This document shows, piece by piece, positions 43,277 to 54,300 of a stretch of 64,000 nucleotides of DNA. The first letter of the stretch is position 1. Each line of letters opens with the position of its first letter. Origin of the DNA: CATQHD01 sp965202675 (GTDB lineage Bacteria > Actinomycetota > Acidimicrobiia > Spongiisociales > Spongiisociaceae); the NCBI GenBank assembly GCA_965202675.1, contig OZ241842.1, positions 1,426,001 through 1,490,000 on the forward strand, in the 5' to 3' direction. Below the pieces are notes generated by a model, which was not told the origin of the DNA, did no database searches, and was given only the letters and a program-made list of their open reading frames with translations. A program made the position numbers and the translations under genes.

Positions 43277-45373
43277 TCAGGCGCTGTCGTAGATGGTTAC
43301 GTTGGACAGCTCGAAGCCGTTGCTGGCCGAGGAATCGGGGAGATATTCCCTGAAGGACAGCCGTCCGTAGGCGCCCGACTGGAGGGCCTCCTCGAACTCG
43401 GCCAGGGTGCGGACTTCGCCTTCCACGGTGAACCCGTCGTTGGAGTCGTAACGGACCAGCGCCGGGGAATCCGGATGCAGGATTATCACGTTGTCGCTCA
43501 CGTCGACAGCCAGGATCTCCGCTCCCAGGTACCCGATGGAGCGGTGCGCGGTCGACCAGTGATGGCGCACCTGAGCCGCCTCCACCTCCTCCTCATTCGG
43601 CGCCCGGACGGTTATGGTCTCCGTCCCCAGGCCGGATCCGTCCCGCAGATATCTCAATCTGACCATCCCCTGGGAGTCGGTGATACTGCGCCTGGCGGCC
43701 GTCCCCACCCCCCGGCGGTCATCGGATGTGAACTCCAGCCGGGCGCCCTCCACGGGCTCGCCGTACTGGTCCGTCAAGGCGGCTGTCACCAGATGGGCCA
43801 CCCCCGGCCCGGCCGTCGCCACCAGGTGGTAGGCCTTTTCCTGGCTCAACCGAAGCAACAGGGGTTCGGCCTCCTCCTCCACCCAGCTGAGCGCCTCCCC
43901 TCCGTCGGCCAGAACCTGCACCGCGGTGCGGTCCACCACCTCGAGGCCCGGCGACGTCACCCCCAACACCAGCTCGGCGTAATCGTCGACGGACAGGGCA
44001 GAAGGATCGGGGTCGGGCTGACGGAAGGTCAGACTGACCCGCCCGAACGAATCGGTGGAGTAGGTCTTGACGGACGCCCGGCCCCTGACGCCCCCCACGT
44101 CGATACGCGTGGACACCCGGACCCCCACCCCGCCGGTTGCCGTCGGGGTGCCCGACCGGTCGGTCAGCTGCATGATAAATGTGACCTGCTCTCCCAGCCG
44201 CAGCCGGGCCGCCCCCCTGCGCATATCGTCCTGCACCACCAGCCGGGCCGCAGGCTGGGCAACGGAGATCTCGATCGACCCGGCCTCGGTCAGCCCGTCC
44301 CGGAAGACCTCGAATAAAGCGCCCGTCCAAGCCCATAGCACCTTGCTTTCGGAGATCTCGACGGCGGCGAACACGTTGCCCAGGTCGTCGGTGCGCCGGT
44401 CGCCGCGGTCGATCTGGCACACCTGTCCGTATAACAACCTCTGCACATCCTCGGAGCAGTACTCCCGCTCGTCGAAGGCCGACCCCCGCATGCGGGGAGA
44501 GATGGAGAAGATGTCGAGGTACGCCCCCCTCACCGGCCTGCGCTGCTCGTCCCGCACAGAAAAATGCAGGTTGATGGTGTCCCCGGCGGGCACCGACGCC
44601 CGGTCGACCTGGATGGTCACCCCCGCCGGGCGGGCGTTGCTGTGGTCGAGAACGCGGGAGATGAACACCGCCATCTGCCCCCGGCTCACCCGGTCCGAGG
44701 GCGAGAATCGGGTCTTCGAGGTGCCGGAGGTGATGCCCATCTCGTACATGACCAACACCGCCCGCCTGGCAGCGCCGGACAGGTGTCCGATGTCCTCGAA
44801 CAGGGTGTCGTCCGGCGTCACCCGCCCGACCTCGGCCCCGCCCTCCCCGATCGGAATCCTCCCCATGAAACGATGCAGGAACAGGGCCATCTGCTGGCGG
44901 GTGACCGGCCCGTAGGGCGAGAACCGGCCCTCGGCGGTTCCCCTGGTCACCCCCATCGCCGCCAGCTGATTGACGGCCCTGCGGGTGGAGGAACCCAGAG
45001 CCCCTATGTCATCGAAACCCTGGTCGGCGGGCTCCGGCAGGTCGGCCCCGGCCGCCTCCGCCGCCCGCACCAGGAACAGCGCCATCTGCCAGCGGGTTAT
45101 GGAGTTGCCGGGCGAGAAGAGGGCCGACGAGCCGCCCCTGGCGACCCCGTAGTAGGCCAGGCAGTTGACCGCGTCCTCGGCGAAGCTGCCCTCGATGTCC
45201 TTGAACACCGACGGTTCCGACGCCTCCCCCACGCACGCCGAATAGCCGGCTTCGTTGTCCGCCCGACCGTCCGCCGCCGACGCCGGAAGCACCCCGGCCG
45301 GGGCCATGCCGGCCCCTAGCAGCAGGGCGGCCAGCGCCACCCGGGCCGCCGCCGACGCCTTCCGCCGCCTCAT
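43277..45373 (-). CDS. SLH-domain secreted surface protein
   Basis: The 698 aa protein has a signal peptide (AARVALAALLLGAGMAPAG, cleavage near ASAADG). Three SLH repeats follow: EAGYSACVGEAS to ITRWQMALFLVRAAE, VTRQQMALFLHRFMG and VSRGQMAVFISRVLD. The remainder is a series of Ig/invasin-like beta domains (VSVRDEQRRPVRGAYLDIF-type, DSFGRVSLTFRQPDPD, ALTDQYGEPVEGARLEFTSD, TDSQGMVRLRYLRDGSG). A wall-anchored surface protein is inferred. It follows its paralogue with a 13 nt gap, probably as one operon, and shares architecture with the gene at the left window edge. Confidence 0.88.
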   Translation of the reverse strand: MRRRKASAAARVALAALLLGAGMAPAGVLPASAADGRADNEAGYSACVGEASEPSVFKDIEGSFAEDAVNCLAYYGVARGGSSALFSPGNSITRWQMALFLVRAAEAAGADLPEPADQGFDDIGALGSSTRRAVNQLAAMGVTRGTAEGRFSPYGPVTRQQMALFLHRFMGRIPIGEGGAEVGRVTPDDTLFEDIGHLSGAARRAVLVMYEMGITSGTSKTRFSPSDRVSRGQMAVFISRVLDHSNARPAGVTIQVDRASVPAGDTINLHFSVRDEQRRPVRGAYLDIFSISPRMRGSAFDEREYCSEDVQRLLYGQVCQIDRGDRRTDDLGNVFAAVEISESKVLWAWTGALFEVFRDGLTEAGSIEISVAQPAARLVVQDDMRRGAARLRLGEQVTFIMQLTDRSGTPTATGGVGVRVSTRIDVGGVRGRASVKTYSTDSFGRVSLTFRQPDPDPSALSVDDYAELVLGVTSPGLEVVDRTAVQVLADGGEALSWVEEEAEPLLLRLSQEKAYHLVATAGPGVAHLVTAALTDQYGEPVEGARLEFTSDDRRGVGTAARRSITDSQGMVRLRYLRDGSGLGTETITVRAPNEEEVEAAQVRHHWSTAHRSIGYLGAEILAVDVSDNVIILHPDSPALVRYDSNDGFTVEGEVRTLAEFEEALQSGAYGRLSFREYLPDSSASNGFELSNVTIYDSA

Positions 45374-45386
45374 GCCGCCGCCAGCC

Positions 45387-47468
45387 TCAAGCCCTCAGGT
45401 CGAACCGGTTGACCGAGGACGCATCCAGGGAGCTGATATCCACATCGACGGTGTCGAGCCCCCTCTCGATGGCGTCCTCGAACTCCTGGAGCGTGGCGGG
45501 AACGCCGTTGATCCTGAACCGGTCGTTGCGGTCGTAGGCGTACGCGGCCAGGTCGTAGGTAACGAACTGGTTCCGTTCGTAGTCGGCGTCGAGGATGGAG
45601 AGCCCGCGTTCGGGGCCGGTCGCGTACCCCTTGACCCAGTAGTGGATCACCGGGTCGGCTTCGATGCCCTCGTCTTCCACCTCGGCGTTTATCTCCTCCA
45701 CCCCGGTGTACTGGGAGTCCCGCTGGTAGCGGGCGGTGGCGATCCCCCGGGAGTTGGTCTGGCGCCGGAACCGGTCCTCCCCGAGGCCCTCCTCGTCCTG
45801 GGAGGAGAACAGTATCTCCCGGCGGCGCACCGGATCGCCGTACTGGTCGGTGAGCAGCGCCTGCACGGAGTTCACGGCTCCTCGATCCCGGTCGGACGCA
45901 ACATGGAACAGCGGCTTCTGGATGATCCGCAGGGTGCGGGGCTCCGGCGCCTCCTGGGACCAGGTTGCCCGGAAGCCGCCGCCGTCCCTCTCGCCCAGGG
46001 TGGTCTCGTCCCGCACCTCCAAGTCGGACGTCGACACCTCGAAGTCGAGGATGATCACGTCGTCGGTGTCCGACCGGACGGGGTCCGTCTCCCGGTAGGT
46101 GAAGGTCTCGCGGCCCGACGAGTCGGTCCGGTAGGTTCTCGATTGGGAGTTTCTGACCACGCCGTTGACCTCGGTGGTCGCGTCTATCTGGAGGGTGCGC
46201 ACCACGGGCACCGGATCGCCGTCCCTGTCCACCACCTGGAGGGTGAAGGTGATCGAGTCGCCGAAGGCGAGGAGCTCGGCGCCCTCCTCCATGTCGTCGG
46301 TTACCTCCAGCGCCGCCGGCGGTTTGGAGGTGCGGACGATGAAGGTGCGGGCTTCTGCCCCGCCCCGCTCGTACTCGTCGTCGAGGCCGCCCGTCCAAGC
46401 CCACAACGTGACGTCGTTGTCCACCCGGATGGAGTCCACGGCGTTGCCGAACGGGTCGGTCAGGGAGTCGAGGCTGTCGATCGCGCAGGAACTGCCGCCC
46501 AGCAGCACGGGGCGGTTCTTGATCAGCGACGAGCAGGAGCCGTCCCGGTCGAAGGCGCCCTCGGCGTCCAGGTCCACGGCGAACAGGTCTACGTAGGCGT
46601 CCCTGATCGGCCGGTGGAAGCGGTCGCGCAGCGAGATCAGGACGTCGGCCTGTTCACCCTGGACCACCACTTCATCCGCCGTCTGGACGGTCACCCCCGA
46701 GGGGCGGGCGTTGGTGTGGGCCAGCGCCCTGGTGATGTAGGAGGCCATCTGCCCTCTGGTCACCAGGTGGTGGGGGGAGAAGGTCGTGCTCGAGGTGCCC
46801 TCGGTTACCCCCATCTCGTACAGCTGATATACGGCGTTTTCCACCCTGCGGGGAAGGCCGGACACGTCCACGAACAGGCTTTCGTCCGAGACAACCGTGA
46901 CGATGGGGGTTCCGCCTTCCCCGACCTCGGCCAGCTCCAGGAATCTGGCCAGGAACAGGGCCATATCCCGGCGGCTTACCCGCCCTTGGGGATCGAACCG
47001 ATTCCCCGGTGCGCCGGTCATTATCTCGAGCTGCGCCATACGGTTGACGGCGTCCCGCGCTTCCCCGGACATCCCCCCGATGTCCGTGAACCCCTGGTCT
47101 TCGAGGGCGTCGGACAGCCGTATCCCGGCGATGCGGGCCGCTCTGGTCAGGAACAGGGCCATCTGCCGGCGGGTGACCGTATCGCCGGGGGCGAAGGAGA
47201 AGGGCGTCTTGCCCTGGGTTATCCGGTAGTGGACCAGGCAGTTGACGGCCTGCTCGGCGCCGATGCCCTCGGTGTCCCCGAAGTCGTGCGGCTCGAGGGC
47301 GGGGCCTACACAGGCGGAGAACTCGGGCAGGTGGTCGGCCTCGCCGGAAGCGGCCGAAGCCGGGGCCGCGGCCAGGATCGAGGCCGCCAGCACCAACGCA
47401 GCGGCAACCCTTGTCAGGGGCCTGCTCGGCAGCCGGAGACGCGCCTGTTCGGTTTCCAAGAACTCCAT
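45387..47468 (-). CDS. SLH-domain secreted surface protein
   Basis: The 693 aa product starts at ATG 47468 (MEFLETEQARLRLPS), followed by a hydrophobic signal (VAAALVLAASILAAAPASAA). Earlier in-frame starts lack a signal-like context. SLH repeats include EFSACVGPALEPHDFGDTEG, VTRRQMALFLTRAAR, VSRRDMALFLARFLE and VTRGQMASYITRALA. Beta-rich domains follow with DRFHRPIRDAYVDLFAVD, LTDQYGDPVRRREILFSS and TNSRGIATARYQRDSQ. Cysteines in CSSLIKN and SSCAID may pair. It is the upstream gene of the SLH pair. Residue-level similarity to the 43277 protein is moderate, so duplication is old. Confidence 0.87.
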   Translation of the reverse strand: MEFLETEQARLRLPSRPLTRVAAALVLAASILAAAPASAASGEADHLPEFSACVGPALEPHDFGDTEGIGAEQAVNCLVHYRITQGKTPFSFAPGDTVTRRQMALFLTRAARIAGIRLSDALEDQGFTDIGGMSGEARDAVNRMAQLEIMTGAPGNRFDPQGRVSRRDMALFLARFLELAEVGEGGTPIVTVVSDESLFVDVSGLPRRVENAVYQLYEMGVTEGTSSTTFSPHHLVTRGQMASYITRALAHTNARPSGVTVQTADEVVVQGEQADVLISLRDRFHRPIRDAYVDLFAVDLDAEGAFDRDGSCSSLIKNRPVLLGGSSCAIDSLDSLTDPFGNAVDSIRVDNDVTLWAWTGGLDDEYERGGAEARTFIVRTSKPPAALEVTDDMEEGAELLAFGDSITFTLQVVDRDGDPVPVVRTLQIDATTEVNGVVRNSQSRTYRTDSSGRETFTYRETDPVRSDTDDVIILDFEVSTSDLEVRDETTLGERDGGGFRATWSQEAPEPRTLRIIQKPLFHVASDRDRGAVNSVQALLTDQYGDPVRRREILFSSQDEEGLGEDRFRRQTNSRGIATARYQRDSQYTGVEEINAEVEDEGIEADPVIHYWVKGYATGPERGLSILDADYERNQFVTYDLAAYAYDRNDRFRINGVPATLQEFEDAIERGLDTVDVDISSLDASSVNRFDLRA

Positions 47469-47721
47469 CCGGATCACATTGCTCGCACTATTGCGGACCT
47501 GCCCCCTTCCTGTGGATAATAGCACCCGCGTTATTTCAACCCGGCGCACCGTGGAAGCCGGCGCCCGGCGGAGCGGCCGTCGGGCTGACCGCGGCGAAAA
47601 TCCGGCCGCTTTCACGGGCTGTCTCCACAGGGTAGACAACACCTTCTGTTGGAGATTCCTTCCGCGTTCTCAATGGGTTGAATTGAATAGACCGGACGAA
47701 CCAATCCGGACCGCTGGGCTT

Positions 47722-48185
47722 CACGGAATGACAAAAAAATCCCGCCGGATCCCCCACAAGGGTATTGACTATGTCGCACCGATGCCGGATAATGAAGGAG
47801 CCAAAGCACCTCCGGTCCGCCGCCGGCGCAGACCGAGACAGGGATCATCTTCCGAACGCGGCCCTGCCGGGTACTGACCGAACGCGTCCGGAATCCAGGT
47901 GGCGGAGGTGGGGGCCGGGCCCGCGAAGCGGGGCGCGGGGGCGGGGGCGGGGTTTTTCGCGTTCTTGCGAGGGGTCCAGGGTCGGATAGGGGCTGACCAG
48001 GGGTTCGGGTTGCGCGGTGCTGATGTTTTCTCCAAGACGACCGGGGGTAAGAGGAAGCACGGACAGCGGATGCCTCGGCCGTTTCGTCGGCGGGTGCAGC
48101 GCCCTGCCGCCTGCTCACCGGGCAGACGACCCGACGGTTGCTTGCGCCGGGACACCTCCGGCTCCCTATCCGCGCACGTTCTCAA
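47722..48185 (+). ncRNA. Type A structured RNA element, copy A8
   Basis: The full-length copy reads rightward: border TTCACGGAATGACAAAAAAA, promoter 47765-47793, the CACCTCCGGTC...GACCGAGACAGGGATCAT segment, hairpin CCCGC-GAA-GCGGG, TTTTCGCGTTCTTG near 47952, and the 3' hairpins ending CTCCCTATCCGCGCA. It points toward the CoA-transferase gene starting at 48311. The flank 47469-47721 and the gap 48186-48310 show no gene. Confidence 0.55.
47765..47793 (+). promoter_or_regulatory. Promoter of element A8
   Basis: The -35 is TTGACT (47765-47770) and the -10 is GATAAT (47788-47793), with a 17 nt spacer. Confidence 0.6.
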
Positions 48186-48310
48186 GGGCGCCGGCGGCCA
48201 TATAGTTTCTTCAGGCCGGCAACCGGGGTTGGCGTCCGGGCATCGGCAAACGAGGCCCGTTTTGTCTGCGGTTCCCGGGGCGGGGAGACGCCGGCGCTAC
48301 CGTTCTTCTC

Positions 48311-49474
48311 GTGGCAGGGCCTCTATCCGACATCACCGTCATCGACCTCACCCGGCTGCTGGCCGGCCCTTACGCCACCATGGTGCTGGCCGATCTGGGG
48401 GCGAGGGTCGTCAAGGTCGAGCATCCCGAGCGGGGGGACGACGCCCGGCAGGTGGGGCCGTTCGCGGGGGGGCGGAGCGTGTATTTCGAGTCTCTCAACC
48501 GGGGGAAGGAATCGAGGGCGCTGCGGTTGGACGATCCGGCGGACCGGCGGGAGTTCGAGCGGCTGGTGGACGGCGCGGACGTGCTGGTGGAGAACTTCCG
48601 GCCGGGCGTGATGGAACGGCTGGGGTACGGGTGGGAGTCTTTGCATGCCCGCTGGCCGCGGCTGGTCTATGCGGCGGTGTCGGGGTTCGGGCGGACGGGG
48701 CCCTATGCGGAGAGGCCCGCCTATGACCTGGTGGTGCAGGCGATGGGCGGGTTGATGAGCCTGACGGGGCCGGCGGGCGGCGCCCCGGTGCGGGTGGGCG
48801 CCTCGATAGGGGACATCGCCGCGGGGCTGTTCGCGGCGGTGGGCGTCCTGTCCGCCCTGCACGACCGGGGGCGCACCGGGGAGGGGCAGCTGGTGGACAT
48901 CGCCATGCTCGACTGCCAGGTGGCCATCCTGGAGAACGCCGTCGCCCGCTACGGGGCCACCGGGGAGGCGCCGGGGCCGCTGGGCGCCCGTCATCCTTCC
49001 ATCACCCCCTTCGATGTGTTCGAGGCGGCGGACGGCCCCCTGGTGATCGCGGCGGGCAACGACGCCCTGTTCGCCAGGCTGTGCGGGGCGCTGGGGCGGG
49101 AGGGCTTGGCGTCGGACGAGCGCTTTGCCGACAACCGGCGCCGCACCGAGAACGCCGATGCGCTGGCGGCCGAGATCGAGGGGGCGTTGGCGGGCGGGCC
49201 GGCTGCGGAGTGGCTGGAGCGGCTGGGGGCGGCGGGGGTGCCGTGCGGCCCCATCAACGACGTGGCGGCGGTGGTGGACGATCCGGGGGTGCGGGCCCGC
49301 AACATGATCGTGTCGGTGGAGCTGCCGGACGGGACGACCGTGGAAATGGCGGGCAACCCCGTGAAGCTGTCCGCCCACGGCGACCCGGCGGTGCGGGCGG
49401 CGGCCCCCGGCCTGGGGGCGGACCCGTCCGAACACCCCCGCCGGGATCCTCCGCCGGCCGATCGAAGGGGCTGA
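48311..49474 (+). CDS. Family III (CaiB/BaiF) CoA-transferase
   Basis: The 387 aa enzyme transfers CoA between organic acids through an aspartyl-CoA intermediate. DITVIDLTRLLAGPYATMVLADLGA, VVKVEHPERGDDAR, LVENFRPGVMERLG, VYAAVSGFGRTGPYAERPAYD (catalytic Asp in this last segment) and SIGDIAAGLFAAVGVL are the family landmarks. The start is a GTG at 48311. The acyl substrate cannot be told. It is a single gene between a type A and a type B element. Confidence 0.9.
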   Translation: MAGPLSDITVIDLTRLLAGPYATMVLADLGARVVKVEHPERGDDARQVGPFAGGRSVYFESLNRGKESRALRLDDPADRREFERLVDGADVLVENFRPGVMERLGYGWESLHARWPRLVYAAVSGFGRTGPYAERPAYDLVVQAMGGLMSLTGPAGGAPVRVGASIGDIAAGLFAAVGVLSALHDRGRTGEGQLVDIAMLDCQVAILENAVARYGATGEAPGPLGARHPSITPFDVFEAADGPLVIAAGNDALFARLCGALGREGLASDERFADNRRRTENADALAAEIEGALAGGPAAEWLERLGAAGVPCGPINDVAAVVDDPGVRARNMIVSVELPDGTTVEMAGNPVKLSAHGDPAVRAAAPGLGADPSEHPRRDPPPADRRG

Positions 49475-49537
49475 AAGGCGGACCCGGCGCCCCGCCGCCG
49501 CGCCTCAGAATATTTTTAGCATTCTGGAACGAGGGTA

Positions 49538-49566
49538 TTGACTTTGTCGTAGGTTTGCGGTACTAT
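49538..49566 (+). promoter_or_regulatory. Promoter of element B2
   Basis: The -35 is TTGACT (49538-49543) and the -10 is TACTAT (49561-49566), with a 17 nt spacer. ATATTTTTAGCATTCTGG lies upstream as a possible UP element. Confidence 0.65.
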
Positions 49567-49760
49567 GTGCGGGCTGAAACACAAACACCGCCGCCGGAGT
49601 TCCGGAGCGTGCGGCGGTCATTATCGGACCTTGTCAGGCCGGGCCCCGGCGCCCGAACAGCGGCGGTTGCCCAAGCGACGGATCCGATACTGGTGGAGGA
49701 GGCGGGGGAGGGTCCCGGCGAAGCCGGGCGCGGGCGCGCAGGATTTTCGCGATCTCGACG
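49567..49760 (+). ncRNA. Type B structured RNA element, copy B2
   Basis: AAACACC begins 16 nt after the -10, as in B1, B3 and C1. Hairpin 1 pairs ACCGCCGC (49587-49594) with GCGGCGGT (49611-49618) and is followed by CATTAT. Then come GGCCGGGCCCCGG, hairpin CCCGGC-GAA-GCCGGG and ATTTTCGCGATCTCG (49742-49756). Predicted RNA length is about 170-185 nt. It lies between the CoA-transferase and aminotransferase genes and reads toward the latter. Confidence 0.58.
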
Positions 49761-50089
49761 GCGCTCCACCCGCCGGAGGGGGCCTTCCTGGGTCAGGGAG
49801 GTGGGTGCGGTCTCGACAGCGGGGGCGGAGAAGCAGGCCGTCTGACCGGCCGAATGGCAGTTCCCCCGGACGGGCAGTTCCCAAGACGGCGGTTCCAACA
49901 GGGGCGGAGGGTGCGCACCCGGCGGCCGCCCGCCCGCCTCAAGAACTCGGCCGGCGCCTCGATTCCGGACTTGCGCGCCGCGCCGCGGTGCGGGATGATC
50001 AAAGACATGAGGCCCGAATCTCTGCCGCCGCCGGAACAACCCCTGGACGCCTCGGAACCGCCGCCTCGTCCAGGGCGCCGGGGAGACCG

Positions 50090-51250
50090 ATGACCAGCCG
50101 CCTCGTCCGGGCAACGTCCGCTTCGCCTATCTGCGAGGTGCGGTCGTGGGCGGCGGAGGGGCCGCCCGCGGTCGACCTTCCCTTGCTCGACGCGGCCCAG
50201 GCCGCCCCCGGCTATCCGCCCGCCCCCGGACTGCGGCGGCGGATGGCCGAGCTGGACCACCGGACGGTGTCCCGCTACGGGCCGGTCCTGGGCGAACCGG
50301 CGCTGAGGGAAGCCTTGGCCGGCGAGATGTCCGCCTCCTACGGGGCTGAAGTGCGCCCGGAGCAGACGGCGATCACCGCCGGGGCCAACCAGGCGTTCTG
50401 CCTGGCGGTTGCGGCGCTGTGCGAACCGGGCGACGAGGTGATCCTGCCGGCGCCCTACTACTTCAACCATGACATGTGGCTGAGCATCAGCGGCGTGCGG
50501 GCGGTCTATCTGCCCTGTTCCGACGACATGCTCCCCTGCCCGGAGGCCGCCGCCGCCCTGCTGACCGACCGAACCAGGGCAATGGTGCTGGTAACGCCCA
50601 ACAACCCCACCGGACGGGTGTATCCGCCGGACCTCGTATCGGCCTTCGCGGACCTGGCCGCCGCAAGAGGCGTCTATCTGATCCTGGACGAGGCCTACCG
50701 GCATTTCCGGGGCGGCGCCGGCCCCGCCCACCGCCTGTTCGGGGATCCGGACTGGGACCGGCGCGTCATACATATAGGCAGTTTCTCCAAGGCTTACGCC
50801 ATCCCCGGTTACCGGACGGGGAGCCTGGTTTCCTCGCCCGGCCTGCTGACCGAGATCGAGAAGGTGGCGGACTGCCTGACCATCTGCCCCAACCGCTTGG
50901 GGCAGGAAGCGGCCCTGTACGGACTCCGCCGCCTGGGGGGATGGGTAGAGGACCGGCGCCGGGAGATCCACGGCCGCATCGAAGAGTTCACCAGGGCGGC
51001 GGACGAGCGCCCCTACCGGGTTGCCTCGGCGGGCGGGCACTTCGTCTACCTGCGCCATCCTTTCGAGGGCGCGCCGGCCAGGGAGGTAGCCAGGCGGCTG
51101 TATCAAGAGCTGGCGGTGCTGGCGCTGTCGGGCGATATGTTCGGCCCGGGCCAGGACCGCTGCCTGCGGCTGGCCTTCGCCAACCTGTCCGACCGCGAGG
51201 TACCCGAGCTGGCCCGCCGCCTCGCCGAGAGCGTCCGCCTGTTCTCCTAA
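50090..51250 (+). CDS. PLP-dependent class I/II aminotransferase
   Basis: The 386 aa fold type I aminotransferase has the cofactor residues in order: TAGANQAFCLA, APYYFNHDMW (aromatic stacking), VTPNNPTG (residues 168-175), LILDEAYRHF (Asp200), IGSFSKAYAIPGYRTG with the Schiff-base Lys at 234, and the C-terminal Arg in LRLAFANL. The ATG at 50090 follows GGGAG; in-frame sequence upstream belongs to the B2 region and is not coding-like. Substrate could be aromatic or aspartate-like amino acids. No operon partner. Confidence 0.9.
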   Translation: MTSRLVRATSASPICEVRSWAAEGPPAVDLPLLDAAQAAPGYPPAPGLRRRMAELDHRTVSRYGPVLGEPALREALAGEMSASYGAEVRPEQTAITAGANQAFCLAVAALCEPGDEVILPAPYYFNHDMWLSISGVRAVYLPCSDDMLPCPEAAAALLTDRTRAMVLVTPNNPTGRVYPPDLVSAFADLAAARGVYLILDEAYRHFRGGAGPAHRLFGDPDWDRRVIHIGSFSKAYAIPGYRTGSLVSSPGLLTEIEKVADCLTICPNRLGQEAALYGLRRLGGWVEDRRREIHGRIEEFTRAADERPYRVASAGGHFVYLRHPFEGAPAREVARRLYQELAVLALSGDMFGPGQDRCLRLAFANLSDREVPELARRLAESVRLFS

Positions 51251-51300
51251 AGGCGCGGACGGTTCGCCAAAACAAAACCCCGCGGCCGGCGGCAAAGGTA

Positions 51301-51329
51301 TTGCCTATATCCTGAATATGATGTATAAT
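51301..51329 (+). promoter_or_regulatory. Promoter of element C1
   Basis: The -35 is TTGCCT (51301-51306) and the -10 is a perfect TATAAT (51324-51329), with a 17 nt spacer. Confidence 0.65.
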
Positions 51330-51516
51330 GTTGGTTGCCTGATCCAAACATCGCCGCCTGTTCTAGAGAGAGCGGCGATCATCTTCTTCGGTGATTTCAC
51401 CGGCCGAGGCCGGGGCCGGGGGCCCCGCGCCCAGGCCGGAATCCGAAAACGAGCGGCGGCGGCGGGGGATGGGCCCGGCGGGCGGCGCCCGATGAGGTGG
51501 TTTTTCGCGTTTCTGG
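51330..51516 (+). ncRNA. Type C structured RNA element, copy C1
   Basis: AAACATC starts 16 nt after the -10. Hairpin 1 pairs ATCGCCGC (51350-51357) with GCGGCGAT (51372-51379), followed by CATC. Relative to type B, T-A replaces C-G at one position on both sides of the stem. Downstream are GGGCCCGGCGGGC and GTTTTTCGCGTTTCTGG (51498-51514). The 51517-51693 gap shows no gene. Confidence 0.58.
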
Positions 51517-51693
51517 GCGCCCTCGGAGGCGCAATCCCTGGATAACGGGGCAACCGGGATGTCGGTCGGGGCCCGTTTTTCTCATTCTTCATTCTCCTGA
51601 CGCGGCGGCTCATAACGGGCGGGGCGGGCAACCGGCTGCACCTCCTGGTCCGCCGGCGGCGCAAACGGCCTCTATTTCTACCAAAGCGCCCGT

Positions 51694-52074
51694 TTATGCG
51701 AGATGTTCGCCCAGGGCGGCGGCGACTACCAGGGCGGCGGTGTCCGTGTGGGTTACGGCTACCTCGACCCGGGTGACGTCGAGCTCGGCGGCGCGGGCGG
51801 CGGCCGTTCCGGTCAGGACCACGGTGGGCTTGCCGCCTCCGGTTATCTCTATGTCTGTCCACCGCAGCCGCCGCCACCCGGTTCCGAGGGATTTCATCAC
51901 CGCCTCCTTGCCGGCGAAGCGGGCGGCGTAGCGGCGGGCGGGGCGGGCGAAGCGCTCGGCGTACTCCCGTTCATGGGGGGTGAAACAGCGCCGGGCGAAA
52001 CGGGGGTAGCGGGCCAGCAGCCGCTCGACCCGGGAGATGTCGGCCAGGTCGACCCCCAGCCCGACGATGCGCAT
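51694..52074 (-). CDS. acpS: Holo-[acyl-carrier-protein] synthase
   Basis: AcpS transfers phosphopantetheine from CoA to acyl carrier protein. The 126 aa protein has the magnesium-binding motif GLGVDLADISRVE with Asp9, then the RFAGKEAVMKSLGTG motif with the conserved Glu and Lys. The C-terminal VEVAVTHTDTAALVVA is typical. It follows glmS by 23 nt, as in actinobacterial clusters. The gene usually next (nnr) is displaced. Confidence 0.95.
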   Translation of the reverse strand: MRIVGLGVDLADISRVERLLARYPRFARRCFTPHEREYAERFARPARRYAARFAGKEAVMKSLGTGWRRLRWTDIEITGGGKPTVVLTGTAAARAAELDVTRVEVAVTHTDTAALVVAAALGEHLA

Positions 52075-52097
52075 CTGTCAGCCGCCTGCCCCGGCGT

Positions 52098-53918
<1,821 letters not shown>

Positions 53919-54040
53919 TGCGCGCCTCCGCCCACCTCTGCTCCGACCCATCCCAAACCCTACTAGCCGGCGGTGATATTCCGGGGATGCTGCCCCTGTC
54001 CGGAGGAGGGTGCGGCGCCCCCCGCCTCCGCCCCGCTGTC

Positions 54041-54233
54041 AAGACCGCGAAAAAATCCCGCGCCCCCGCCCGGCTCCGCCGGGTGCCCTCCCCCGCCTCC
54101 ACCGCCAGCCATCGGATCCTTTGCCGGACGCGCCGGCCCTGTTCGGGCGCCGGGGCCCGGCCTGGCAAAGTTCCCATGATGACCGCCGCACGCTCCGGAA
54201 CCCCGGCGGCGGTGTTTGTGCATCAGCACACAC
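54041..54233 (-). ncRNA. Type B structured RNA element, copy B3
   Basis: Reading leftward, AAACACC follows 16 nt after the -10. Hairpin 1 has plus-strand arms ACCGCCGC (54182-54189) and GCGGCGGT (54206-54213), followed by CAT on the RNA strand. The second hairpin is CCCGGC-GGA-GCCGGG, then GGGATTTTTTCGCGGTCTTG (54041-54058). It lies between glmM and glmS and reads in their direction, so it could also affect glmS expression. Confidence 0.58.
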
Positions 54234-54262
54234 ATAATACCGCAAATCTATGACAAATTCAA
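54234..54262 (-). promoter_or_regulatory. Promoter of element B3
   Basis: The -35 is TTGAAT (54257-54262) and the -10 is TATTAT (54234-54239), with a 17 nt spacer. TTGTTTTCGCATTCT lies upstream. Confidence 0.6.
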
Positions 54263-54300
54263 TACCTTCATCATAGAATGCGAAAACAATTCCGGCGGAA

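Noticed and set aside
49854..50093. Small plus-strand frame overlapping the aminotransferase start
   Set aside because: It is Arg/Pro low complexity, has no recognisable domain and lies in the tail of element B2.
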